The notes under the pieces: generated by a model
The model's input: the letters and a program-made list of their open reading frames with translations, nothing else
Database searches by the model: none
Told to the model about the DNA's origin: nothing
Part shown: positions 8,103-14,834 of the stretch, in pieces
Numbering within the stretch: position 1 is the stretch's first letter
How the letters are laid out: every line of letters begins with the position of its first letter
Virus record (IMG/VR): IMGVR_UViG_3300021938_000097
Location: 1-24,235 of that record
Strand: one strand, 5' to 3'
Length of the DNA stretch: 24,235 nt
Source of the DNA: a virus
Made by a program: the position numbers and the translations under genes

Positions 8103-9113
8103 TTAGTTACTAGAGAATAATCTAATAATGGCACCTGGGCGGCGTACTAGATGTAGATGGTTAGATTCAGACTGAAGAAGAATTCCCTCGTCGCGGGTAT
8201 CATTATATTGGAATACGTATGCTTCTTGACCTAGTGTGTTAACTAGAGCCATCTTGTTAGCTGGTGAGAAGTATGTCTTGAATACATCCATTGTACCCAT
8301 TGGGATAGCATAAGCATCACCAGCAGGAATTAAAGCAGTACCATTATATGAACCACGATATTCGATGAATGTAGCACCGCAGTGGTAGAACTTACGATAT
8401 AGACCTGAACCTAAACGATCACGCTGTGGTTGCTGTGTACTTGTGTAGTACTTGTAAGCATCAATAACTTTAGGGTGATTGATAAGAGCAGAGAAGAAAG
8501 TAGGTGAGCAAAGAACAAATACTTCATTGACTACTTCACCAGACTGAATATTGTCTTGAATAGCAGCAATAGTTGCTTCAACTTTACCGACGATATCAGT
8601 TGTAGCAGTACCTAGCACAAAGTCAACAGTAGTACGGGTAATACCAAAAGTTGTATAATAGTTATCAGCTACAGTACCGTTAGGAGCATAAATTGCACCA
8701 GTAGTAATAGCATAAGCGCGCGCGGCTTCCATTGTAATAGAATGATTACGACGAATACGCACTAGTTTACGTGCAATAACTTCAGCAGCAACATCAGCAG
8801 TATCTGACCCATAAGCACGTTTACCTTGTAGGTCTTGTGGTGTTAATTGGTCATCTAATGGGAAGTGAGGAATAGGGAAAGAATAAATAACACGGTTATC
8901 ATCTTTATTTACGTTATTTTTTTCGCCGCGAATACGGTCAGGAATAACGCTTAGTGTACCAGAAACAGCTTCAACAACAACAGTATGTTGAGTAACAGGT
9001 TCTGGATTAAAAATACCTAGTTCATTAATAAGACCCCATGTATTAGGGATAATATTAAGTTCTTCTGTTAAGTCTACGACTTCAAATGGTTTATCATATG
9101 ATCTGATCTGCAT
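8103..9113 (-). CDS. Major capsid protein, lambda gpE type
   Basis: A 336-residue protein forming the icosahedral shell. The N-terminal region (DLTEELNIIPNTWGLINELG, then QHTVVVEAVSGTLSVIPDR and RVIYSFPIPHFPLDDQLTP) is characteristic of the lambda gpE-like major capsid family (Phage_cap_E), as are AARAYAITTGAIYAPNG and the late GDAYAIPMGTMDVFKTYFSP. The length is normal for the family. Its Shine-Dalgarno (AAGGAAAA) lies within the end of the upstream endonuclease reading frame, which overlaps the first 20 bases. Decoration protein lies upstream and a hairpin lies downstream. Confidence 0.95.
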   Translation of the reverse strand: MQIRSYDKPFEVVDLTEELNIIPNTWGLINELGIFNPEPVTQHTVVVEAVSGTLSVIPDRIRGEKNNVNKDDNRVIYSFPIPHFPLDDQLTPQDLQGKRAYGSDTADVAAEVIARKLVRIRRNHSITMEAARAYAITTGAIYAPNGTVADNYYTTFGITRTTVDFVLGTATTDIVGKVEATIAAIQDNIQSGEVVNEVFVLCSPTFFSALINHPKVIDAYKYYTSTQQPQRDRLGSGLYRKFYHCGATFIEYRGSYNGTALIPAGDAYAIPMGTMDVFKTYFSPANKMALVNTLGQEAYVFQYNDTRDEGILLQSESNHLHLVRRPGAIIRLFSSN

Positions 9114-9390
9114 TTTTATTTTCCTTGTTTTCTTTAAATAATATCCAGTCGGGGTCTAAGTTTGGTACCCAACCATTTCTAAATGATTTTAAAATTGAGC
9201 CAATATTTTCAAATTTTAATCCACATAATTCTGCAAATACTTTATGAGAAAATGGTCTACGTCTATTTTTACAAATATTTAACATTGTAAGATAATTTAA
9301 ATAATATATATCTGCTTTTAACCATAAATTTATATTAGCAAAGTTATTATTCCATTTATTTCTATTTTGCTTTTTAGCCGCAGCACGCAT
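9094..9390 (-). CDS. C-terminal DNA-binding part of a split GIY-YIG homing endonuclease
   Basis: A 98-residue frame begins at the ATG at 9390, but it continues upstream without a stop into the end of the GIY-YIG gene in a different register. The upstream codons read NSKETKEK and join KMRAAAKKQ, a pattern like the NUMOD3 DNA-binding motif (SEETKEKM) that follows GIY-YIG domains. The remainder (RRRPFSHKVFAELCGLKFEN, then IGSILKSFRNGW) looks like a helix-turn-helix, ending WVPNLDPDWILF. It is therefore probably the target-recognition half of the enzyme separated from its nuclease half by a one-base change in an A7 run. It could be translated separately from the ATG, although only a weak A-rich ribosome site precedes it. 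It overlaps the capsid start by 20 bases and carries the capsid ribosome site. Confidence 0.7.
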   Translation of the reverse strand: MRAAAKKQNRNKWNNNFANINLWLKADIYYLNYLTMLNICKNRRRPFSHKVFAELCGLKFENIGSILKSFRNGWVPNLDPDWILFKENKENKNADQII

Positions 9391-9406
9391 TTTTTCTTTT
9401 GTTTCT

Positions 9407-9769
9407 TTAGAATTTTTTTGTTCCTAATCTATTATGAGTATAATTAGAACTTCTTTTGATAACAAAAGTACCTGCATATTTTATAGTACTTAAACCACCT
9501 TTTGCATGATTTAAACCTATATTTATATGTGGTCTTAATTTGTATTCAATATCTAAACAATAATCAATATCAGATTTAAGAATAATATCAAAAATAAAAT
9601 CTTGATATTTATTTAAAGAATTATAAAGTTTATGATTTTTACTATTTTTAATTCTTAAATGATCTTTAAATCTTCTTTGTGGGTTGGTAGTTATACCGAT
9701 ATAACCTTGCGCAAACATATCTGTATGACAAGGACGGTGTAACCAATAAACATAACAAACTTTCCCCAA
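9407..9769 (-). CDS. GIY-YIG homing endonuclease, N-terminal nuclease part
   Basis: A 120-residue protein. The GIY-YIG fold is clear: VCYVYWLHRP as the first strand (GIY position), GYIGIT as YIG, then NPQRRFKDHL with the conserved Arg and His, IEYKLRP with the metal-binding Glu, and GLNHAKGG. No ATG preserves the first strand; the TTG at 9769, six bases below the stop of the decoration gene, is the best start and probably depends on coupling. It ends soon after an A7 run; dropping one A continues the protein into the NUMOD3-like downstream frame, giving about 225 residues. Free-standing homing endonucleases of this sort spread by cutting phage genomes that lack them. Without the DNA-binding half it may be inactive or unspecific. 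Confidence 0.85.
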   Translation of the reverse strand: MGKVCYVYWLHRPCHTDMFAQGYIGITTNPQRRFKDHLRIKNSKNHKLYNSLNKYQDFIFDIILKSDIDYCLDIEYKLRPHINIGLNHAKGGLSTIKYAGTFVIKRSSNYTHNRLGTKKF

Positions 9770-9775
9770 AGTTAA

Positions 9776-10174
9776 TTATACAGTAGGCGCGACTTGAATG
9801 CCTTTTGCTTCAAAAGCAGCATAGACACCATTTAATAGAGCACCAGCAGTAAAACTAGCATCAACAATTAAAGCACCTTGTGCAACGACAGCTGGGCCGC
9901 GAGTCATTGTTAAAACAAAAGGTACGTCTGTATTTAGAACAGCAGTAAAATCTTGGAGGACAATAGCAGCAGGAGTTTGTGAACCATCAACGGCTGTTTG
10001 AACTGCAATTTTGTATTTACCTGTAGAGGTAACAACACCTAATACAGTACCAATTTTAATAGTACCAGCAGTACCGTTATAAGTACCAGTTGAACGAGTA
10101 TAACCCTGTTCAGAGAAAAGTTCACGTTTAACTAGATTGCTAAATTTAGCATTTTCTGTTACAAGTAATGGCAT
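9776..10174 (-). CDS. Head decoration protein, lambda gpD type
   Basis: A 132-residue protein starting at the ATG at 10174 behind AAGGAAA. Such proteins bind the expanded capsid at its threefold positions and stabilise it. The layout is typical: a short N-terminal arm, then KRELFSEQGYTRSTGTYNG, a beta-barrel core with KIGTVLGVVTSTGKYKIAV, PAAIVLQDFTAVLNTDVPF (a near-universal 'aigil...d...' pattern), and RGPAVVAQGALIVDASFTAG. The last segment ends in AAFEAKGIQVAPTV. It sits between the scaffold gene and the capsid gene, separated from the latter by the inserted endonuclease. Confidence 0.9.
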   Translation of the reverse strand: MPLLVTENAKFSNLVKRELFSEQGYTRSTGTYNGTAGTIKIGTVLGVVTSTGKYKIAVQTAVDGSQTPAAIVLQDFTAVLNTDVPFVLTMTRGPAVVAQGALIVDASFTAGALLNGVYAAFEAKGIQVAPTV

Positions 10175-10208
10175 ATTATATTTCCTTAATAATAATTTTT
10201 ATAGATTA

Positions 10209-10230
10209 AAAGCAAAGATATTATTGCTTT
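10209..10230 (-). other. Hairpin overlapping the scaffold gene stop codon
   Basis: AAAGCAA pairs with TTGCTTT across an eight-base loop, starting in the last codons of the scaffold gene. The downstream TTTTAATC is only a weak U-tract, so this is an attenuator or stability element rather than a proven terminator. The decoration protein that follows is normally needed in much larger amounts than scaffold. Confidence 0.4.
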
Positions 10231-11207
10231 AATTTAGATTGCTTTGTAATCTCGGCTTTAACAGCCTTTGCAACAGCAGATTCTTTAACTACAGGAGTAT
10301 CTTCTTTAACAGCTACACCTTTTTCAGTAAATAATTCTGATTTTTCAACTAAAGCTGTAAGTTCACCTAAGACCTTAACAATAGCAGTAAATTCAGAAGG
10401 TTCTTGTACTAGGTCTAAAGCTTTAAATAGAACTTTAGCTTTTTCTTCGTCTACAACAGCTTCTTTAACTTCAGCAAAACGTGCTTTAGTAATGGCTTCT
10501 TTTTCTTTAGCTTTATAGATATTAATTTCATCTAAAGCTTTTTGAAGCGCCGCTGATTTTTCAATTAGTTCTTGTTCTAACATAACTTTGTTTTCCTTTT
10601 GCGCTTTTGAAACAGAAGCACTTACGACATCTGTACTTGTATCAGCCGTATAGCCTCTAGTAGTTTTTGTTTTTTTGGTTTTAGTTGTTGGCTTTGTTTT
10701 AGCCATTTTAGCTTTTTCAATAATTTCTAAAGCTTTTTCTAATTTAGATTGATCTTTTAATACTTCTAAATATTGATCTTCTGTAAGAGTACTTAAAACG
10801 TTTGTAACATCTTCAGCTTCATACATAGATTTCATTAATGAAAAACTTTGAACTTGTTGTTCAATATAATTTTCATACCAATCGTCATAGCTACCATCAG
10901 ATTCATCTGTTTCATTAGCTTCTTCTTCTTGCATTTCTGTAGTAAAACCAAGAGTTCTAGCTAGTACTTCAGCATCTGAGCCATAAAGACCAAAGAATTT
11001 TTCTAAGAATTCTGTAATCTCTAAAGTAACTGTAATCATTGCTGCTTTTTTAATAAACTCATCTGAAAAATTAGCTGATTTCATAATAAGAGCATAATTA
11101 TGCCCATTTGCAGGGCCACCTTGAGCTTTACCTACTAAAGCAACATGAGCACCATCTGCGCTAAAATCAATATTGCTAAGTTTTCTTTTAGCTTTCGTTG
11201 TTGTCAT
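10221..11207 (-). CDS. Capsid assembly scaffold-type protein
   Basis: A 328-residue, highly charged protein. The N-terminal stretch (KLSNIDFSADGAHVALVGKA, then QGGPANGHNYALIMKS) is a conserved block that I associate with phage proteins encoded beside XkdF-type proteases. An acidic Glu/Asp-rich section (about residues 93-112) and a Lys/Thr-rich linker (about 165-185) precede a long coiled coil (about 200-300) and a basic tail. Coiled coil plus basic C-terminus is the normal scaffold design, where the tail binds capsid protein during prohead assembly and is later cut by the protease. It lies between protease and decoration genes, as expected. No catalytic motif is seen. Confidence 0.75.
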   Translation of the reverse strand: MTTTKAKRKLSNIDFSADGAHVALVGKAQGGPANGHNYALIMKSANFSDEFIKKAAMITVTLEITEFLEKFFGLYGSDAEVLARTLGFTTEMQEEEANETDESDGSYDDWYENYIEQQVQSFSLMKSMYEAEDVTNVLSTLTEDQYLEVLKDQSKLEKALEIIEKAKMAKTKPTTKTKKTKTTRGYTADTSTDVVSASVSKAQKENKVMLEQELIEKSAALQKALDEINIYKAKEKEAITKARFAEVKEAVVDEEKAKVLFKALDLVQEPSEFTAIVKVLGELTALVEKSELFTEKGVAVKEDTPVVKESAVAKAVKAEITKQSKLKQ

Positions 11208-11216
11208 TGTTATCCT

Positions 11217-11669
11217 TTACGTTGCGGCTGAAACTAAAAGTTCATCCTGTTCTAAAGTTTCTGTATTTGCTAAAGCACTAATAGATACTCCGTTAATCTC
11301 ACCTGATTTAATCATTTCCCATACAACATCAGAGTGTACTTGAAGGTTAGTTAACCAAGTACCAGCTTTGACTACTACATCATTAAGAATGAAGTCTACA
11401 GGGGCAATATAACTTTCTACAATTGAGAAAGAGTCGGTCTGAACAAGGTGAAATAAATTAGCTTTTCTACAATGCTGATTAAAATTATGGCAAGCTTTTC
11501 GTACTTCTTCAGGAGAGGTACTATCACCATGTAAATCTACTTCATCAGGAACCATAGCAATAAATAATACTTGCTTTAGTTCTTCATTAAGAGATTTTTT
11601 TATTGAAAGTTTAATTTGTTCTTTGGCTTTGCTAAATAACTGTAAATTTTTAAGGTAGTTATTTGTCAT
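11217..11669 (-). CDS. Prohead maturation protease, XkdF-like
   Basis: A 150-residue protein starting at the ATG at 11669 behind GAAAGG. It closely follows the XkdF-type phage serine protease pattern: VLFIAMVPDEVDLHGDSTSP, then EEVRKACHNFNQ, KANLFHLVQ with a His in the usual catalytic position, ESYIAPVDFILND, VVVKAGTWLTNLQVHSDVVW, and IKSGEINGVSISALA with the likely catalytic Ser. These enzymes cleave scaffold (and sometimes capsid) proteins so DNA can be packaged. It is the first gene behind the promoter at 11712-11740 and is followed nine bases later by the scaffold gene. Confidence 0.88.
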   Translation of the reverse strand: MTNNYLKNLQLFSKAKEQIKLSIKKSLNEELKQVLFIAMVPDEVDLHGDSTSPEEVRKACHNFNQHCRKANLFHLVQTDSFSIVESYIAPVDFILNDVVVKAGTWLTNLQVHSDVVWEMIKSGEINGVSISALANTETLEQDELLVSAAT

Positions 11670-11693
11670 TTATGCCTTTCGTAGACAATAAAA

Positions 11694-11733
11694 TGTAAGC
11701 ACTATAATAATATTATATCATACAGTGCTTACA
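11694..11733. repeat. 10-bp inverted repeat flanking the -10 of the head promoter
   Basis: TGTAAGCACT (11694-11703) and AGTGCTTACA (11724-11733) are perfect inverted arms around a 20-base AT-rich centre. The right arm touches the -35 box, the -10 lies in the centre, and the left arm covers the first transcribed bases. This fits a repressor or activator operator; it could also form a hairpin. Confidence 0.65.
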
Positions 11734-11740
11734 ATGTCAA
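11712..11740 (-). promoter_or_regulatory. Consensus sigma70 promoter for the head operon
   Basis: TTGACA (11735-11740) and TATAAT (11712-11717) are both perfect, with a 17-base spacer. The first gene below is the prohead protease, starting about 43 bases below the -10. The sequence around the -35 (ATATTCCTTGACATTG) is the same as in the promoter at 23482-23510, suggesting a common upstream activator or a shared origin. Confidence 0.88.
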
Positions 11741-11759
11741 GGAATATTTTTCCGTAATT

Positions 11760-11782
11760 AATAATTTTAATACAAAATTATT
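11760..11782 (-). terminator. AT-only hairpin at the end of the fibre cassette
   Basis: AATAATTTT-GTATT-AAAATTATT is a perfect nine-pair stem overlapping the stop codon of the 45-residue gene. There is no U-tract and the stem has no G-C pairs, so termination would be weak. It marks the junction between the fibre cassette and the head promoter. Confidence 0.35.
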
Positions 11783-11915
11783 CTTTTGCACTACCCCAAA
11801 TAATAGTAGAACCATCTACCATTGTAAAACGAATAGCATTGTCTCTAGCAAGTCTTTCTGCCTTAGTAAACGTTTCTGTACCATCTACAGAAATTGATCG
11901 TTCTTTAATTGTCAT
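11778..11915 (-). CDS. 45-residue protein with the spike/fibre anchor motif
   Basis: A short gene starts at the ATG at 11915. The protein begins MTIKERSISVDGTETF and continues with FTKAERLARDNAIRF, ending TIIWGSAKE. The start matches the shared N-terminus of the two large fibre genes upstream (MTVKERQIDLAGNE), and FTKAERLA aligns with their FTAAQKVA/FTADQKLA. It therefore looks like a free copy of the virion-anchoring domain, either a remnant of a third fibre or a small attachment partner. The ribosome site is weak. It is too short for certainty, but a chance match to the leader of two neighbouring genes is unlikely. Confidence 0.65.
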   Translation of the reverse strand: MTIKERSISVDGTETFTKAERLARDNAIRFTMVDGSTIIWGSAKE

Positions 11916-11980
11916 ATTAAAGCCAATTTTTAAATTTTAACCAAAGGTTTTTTAAGGAGTTTTTAATTTTTGTAAACATT

Positions 11981-12193
11981 TTAATTTTTAATCCATGTTG
12001 GTTCAGTATTTTGAAATAATTTTAATTCTGTAAGTTCAGAAGTCCAAAAATTTCCACAAGTACATTTAGCTGATAATTTAACAATATTACTACCACCAGA
12101 TAGTAAACCATCTACAGATTGAATAATAGGATCAGCTGCTAAACTTGGATTTCGCATTAACTCCATAACAGAATGACAAATTGGTAAGTGCAT
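11981..12193 (-). CDS. Small 70-residue protein with a CxC motif
   Basis: I do not recognise this protein. The ATG at 12193 has a good AAGGAAA ribosome site; an upstream in-frame extension to 12274 overlaps the previous gene, has no ribosome site and is rejected. The sequence has MELMRNPSLAADPIIQSV, a Gly/Ser turn and SAKCTCGNFWTSELTEL, with Cys-x-Cys and an additional Cys near residue 6. A metal site is possible but not shown. Its start lies eight bases below the stop of the trypsin-like gene, so it is cotranscribed with it. Its codons look AT-rich like the main phage, unlike the preceding gene. Confidence 0.6.
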   Translation of the reverse strand: MHLPICHSVMELMRNPSLAADPIIQSVDGLLSGGSNIVKLSAKCTCGNFWTSELTELKLFQNTEPTWIKN

Positions 12194-12200
12194 ATTTTCC

Positions 12201-13616
12201 TTAATAAGTATTAAAGCCAGACAAGCTAACCTCGTTAACAGAATATTGTGTATTATCGCCAGCAGCAGAAGCAAGCGCCCTCATTTCTGTGTTTAATTGC
12301 GCGGCATTTCCAGAGTATTTCGGCCCATTTCCTGGCCCGTAATACTCGGTCAGCAATACCGGAGTGCCATTTATCACAGTGAAGATTTGACTTCCTGAAT
12401 CGCCCGGAATAGCATAGTCACACCATTGCGTACCGTTTGTGGTAATTGCTCCACTGCCATCACCAGCACTTTTTGAAGTTGGGTTTCCTGCATATCCACT
12501 AGAGTTTGCATATATGCCAGTATCAACATTTGTCCCGCTTGCTTGCTGGTCATCTGGCATTAAAGGCGTCCAGCTTATTCTTTCGCTAAAGTTACCAATG
12601 CTTGCTTCGTAATTGATTCCGTTATTTTGAATTAAACGAGTAAATACTCGAACAACTGGTGGAATATCTGCTGCAGACCCAGGGCCAGCCCTTCGATATT
12701 CTTTGTGTCCGAGGTATGGAATATAGGTTAAGTAATTAGACGGCAAAATCGAAACGCAAGTGACTTGGGTGCTTACTGCAGCATCAAGGTAAAGTAGCTG
12801 GCAATCGTTCAAAGCACCTGTCAAACTAGATGACGAAACCACATTGGCGTAGTATGGGTTGCCATCACGTCCGATCCATGCTATGCGCGTAGGCACTGGG
12901 TTGTAATGGTTGGCCTTAACTGCGTGCCTTGGGGAAATCAAACTGCACGGAGAATAAGCAGAACCAACGCCGGTTCTCACGCTTGACGCCGACATCCAAC
13001 TCATGTCAATGTCTACTGCTACATTGTTTGGGTTTCGCACCGCAGATAGTGCAGTGCCGCTGTAATTGTTCGATGACCAGCGCAGCCGATTGGTATCGTT
13101 GTAAGTCTTTCCGGCAAACCGTGTTGCTACCTGATCGTCCATGTACTTTGCAAGGCTTCCCGGCTGCATAGTCACTGGACGAATAAATGCCAGACCAAGT
13201 GTTATTGAAAAAAAGTTTTGATTTGGGGAATAAGACTCTCCACGATCAGTAAGCAAAATTCCAAAATTAAACGAACTTGAACCTGTTGACCCATCGGATG
13301 CTAATATTGTGAGCGGCTGGTTCATTACTCCGCTAGAATTCCATGTTAGCTGTGGATTACCCACCTGCTGATTTACAGCAGAAATCGTCAAAGGAGTCGC
13401 TGCGCCAGGGGCAGATACGTCAATGAGGGTGTTGTTAAAACTTGGTGCCTCACGAACAGCGGTGGCCACGTCGCTAAAGTTTGTCAAATTAGTAGAAACT
13501 GGCGATACCGTCGCGCCTCTTGGCACAAACGACAGGCTTGTGGGCAGGTCTGACGGCTGCTTTCCGCGTACAATGCGCGTACTGGCAGCATTATATTGAA
13601 TAAGGTTGACTGTCAT
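12201..13616 (-). CDS. Trypsin-like (chymotrypsin-fold) virion-module protease
   Basis: A 471-residue protein that I read as a possible serine protease. CSLISPRHAVKANH supplies His231, NDCQLLYLD supplies Asp271 (Asp278 is an alternative), and CDYAIPGDSGSQIF supplies Ser407 in a textbook GDSG motif, followed by NGTPVLLTEYYG as in the strand after the active-site Ser. Order and spacing (40 and about 136 residues) suit a chymotrypsin-type double barrel in the C-terminal half. Residues 1-200 are Ser/Thr/Asn-rich beta sequence resembling fibre material, and the C-terminus is SLSGFNTY. No signal peptide is seen. The start overlaps the fibre stop (TAATG), so it is coupled with the fibre and probably a virion component, perhaps acting on host surface protein. 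Base composition is G+C richer than the phage average. Confidence 0.75.
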   Translation of the reverse strand: MTVNLIQYNAASTRIVRGKQPSDLPTSLSFVPRGATVSPVSTNLTNFSDVATAVREAPSFNNTLIDVSAPGAATPLTISAVNQQVGNPQLTWNSSGVMNQPLTILASDGSTGSSSFNFGILLTDRGESYSPNQNFFSITLGLAFIRPVTMQPGSLAKYMDDQVATRFAGKTYNDTNRLRWSSNNYSGTALSAVRNPNNVAVDIDMSWMSASSVRTGVGSAYSPCSLISPRHAVKANHYNPVPTRIAWIGRDGNPYYANVVSSSSLTGALNDCQLLYLDAAVSTQVTCVSILPSNYLTYIPYLGHKEYRRAGPGSAADIPPVVRVFTRLIQNNGINYEASIGNFSERISWTPLMPDDQQASGTNVDTGIYANSSGYAGNPTSKSAGDGSGAITTNGTQWCDYAIPGDSGSQIFTVINGTPVLLTEYYGPGNGPKYSGNAAQLNTEMRALASAAGDNTQYSVNEVSLSGFNTY

Positions 13617-14460
13617 TACGCGGAAAATCCAAGGACGTTAGAAATAGCCCGCCAATTAATTGTTGTAGCGGCAATCCCTGTAACCGTAATGTTCAATACC
13701 CCTGCAGAAACAGTGATTTCGACAGTAGAACTTGCAAGGGCGGACGATTTAATATCGTCAGGGCTGGCAGGTTTTACTGTAATTAAAGCACCAGCGCCAT
13801 CCGTAGAAAACTGCCTGCGAAAAACAGCACGATTATTACCACTGACCGCAGAAATTACAATGTCATGGTATTCTAAAGGCCCAATTGTTATGTTAACAGT
13901 GAAATTACCTAAAACCGGGTCGCGCTGCTTGAGAGTCGCGGGTGTAGCATTAATCGTTTGAATGCCAAACAGTTGCCACTCGGTAGCAAATGCAGAGCTA
14001 GGCGTAGATATGGATATTAGATCGTTTGATTTTGAAAAAAATGGCCCTGATGAACCAAGCAACAAAGATTCGTTATTTATACTTCCTAAAGCCGGGTCAG
14101 AACCGCCTGCAGAGATTGCAAGAATGTTTTTTACCTGATCGGTATTACTTGTACCAACTGAACTAGCTCCGCCATTTGAAATTAACAAAACTCCGCTAGT
14201 CCAGTTTAACGAAGCGTCGTTATTTGTTAGCACTAGATTGTTTAAGTTAGTGCCACTTTTGGTGGTGTTTTTGGGAGTAATTACAAGATTGCCAAAAGCG
14301 TCTCCGCTTACCCCACCACCGATCTTCTTGGCACCGCCAGCTACTCCGTTCAATAGATAAAAAACATTGGTATCTGTGGTAATTGCAATTTCATTTGCGT
14401 TGCCCGCCGTAGCTGAAATAACCGAATCAGCCCCGTTACGCGGGACAATTGATGCTTGAA
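12210..14460. other. Segment of foreign base composition
   Basis: From about 12210 to 14460 the DNA is clearly richer in G and C, with GC-ending codons, than the AT-rich sequence on either side. It covers the whole trypsin-like gene and the distal two thirds of the fibre gene, while the first third of the fibre gene is of normal phage composition. Boundaries were placed by eye. Confidence 0.7.
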
Positions 14461-14824
14461 TTATATTTGGCAAATTACCTGTTGGAAGCGTACCTGTAAC
14501 ATCTGAACCTGCTAAATTAATAGCTGTAGTAGATGAACGATATAAGGTATCAAAATAACTTTTAGCTGTAGCTTTTAAATTAGCCCAAGTTAATTTCTTT
14601 AGTACATTAGATGCTGCACTATCTATTAATGGAATTAGGTCAGTATCTACTGGAGTAGCTTTAGATGCTGCTGCTAGGGTATCAACAGCAACATTACCTC
14701 CGCCACCTCCGCCGCCAGTAGCTAACGCTACTTTTTGTGCAGCAGTAAAAACAGAAATACTTCCATCGTTTTGAAGTAATGTTTCATTTCCCGCTAGGTC
14801 TATTTGTCGTTCTTTTACGGTCAT
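13616..14824 (-). CDS. Fibre protein with shared N-terminal anchor
   Basis: A 402-residue protein. The first 35 residues (MTVKERQIDLAGNE, then GSISVFTAAQKVA) nearly match those of the 865-residue spike gene upstream, so both probably attach to the same virion site. A seven-Gly linker (residues 37-43) follows, then VDTLAAASKATPVDTDLIPL and LKATAKSYFDTLYR, a segment typical of phage tail-fibre shafts. The remainder is Ser/Thr/Asn/Gly-rich beta sequence without a catalytic motif. The encoded base composition changes from AT-rich to more GC-rich near 14460 (about residue 120), suggesting the distal, receptor-facing part was exchanged. Because it lies among head genes, a head fibre is an alternative to a tail fibre. 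Confidence 0.75.
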   Translation of the reverse strand: MTVKERQIDLAGNETLLQNDGSISVFTAAQKVALATGGGGGGGNVAVDTLAAASKATPVDTDLIPLIDSAASNVLKKLTWANLKATAKSYFDTLYRSSTTAINLAGSDVTGTLPTGNLPNIIQASIVPRNGADSVISATAGNANEIAITTDTNVFYLLNGVAGGAKKIGGGVSGDAFGNLVITPKNTTKSGTNLNNLVLTNNDASLNWTSGVLLISNGGASSVGTSNTDQVKNILAISAGGSDPALGSINNESLLLGSSGPFFSKSNDLISISTPSSAFATEWQLFGIQTINATPATLKQRDPVLGNFTVNITIGPLEYHDIVISAVSGNNRAVFRRQFSTDGAGALITVKPASPDDIKSSALASSTVEITVSAGVLNITVTGIAATTINWRAISNVLGFSA

Positions 14825-14830
14825 AATTTA
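14733..14830 (-). repeat. 98-bp direct repeat, copy A (start of the fibre gene)
   Basis: This segment matches 17341-17438 with about nine differences over 98 positions by my count; the final 37 positions before the last are identical and include the start codon. It encodes the shared anchor domain. Confidence 0.85.
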
Positions 14831-14834
14831 CTTT

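Noticed and set aside
11935-11960. AACC-AAA-GGTT as a terminator between the two tiny genes
   Set aside because: Only four pairs with a three-base loop and no following U-tract.
12194-12274. N-terminal extension of the 70-residue CxC gene, with a hydrophobic start that looks like a signal peptide
   Set aside because: It overlaps the end of the trypsin-like gene and lacks a ribosome site, whereas the ATG at 12193 has AAGGAAA.
12929-13961. Two plus-strand open frames in the GC-richer island
   Set aside because: Both are antisense to the protease and fibre genes; longer shadows are expected in GC-richer DNA, and no ribosome site was seen.
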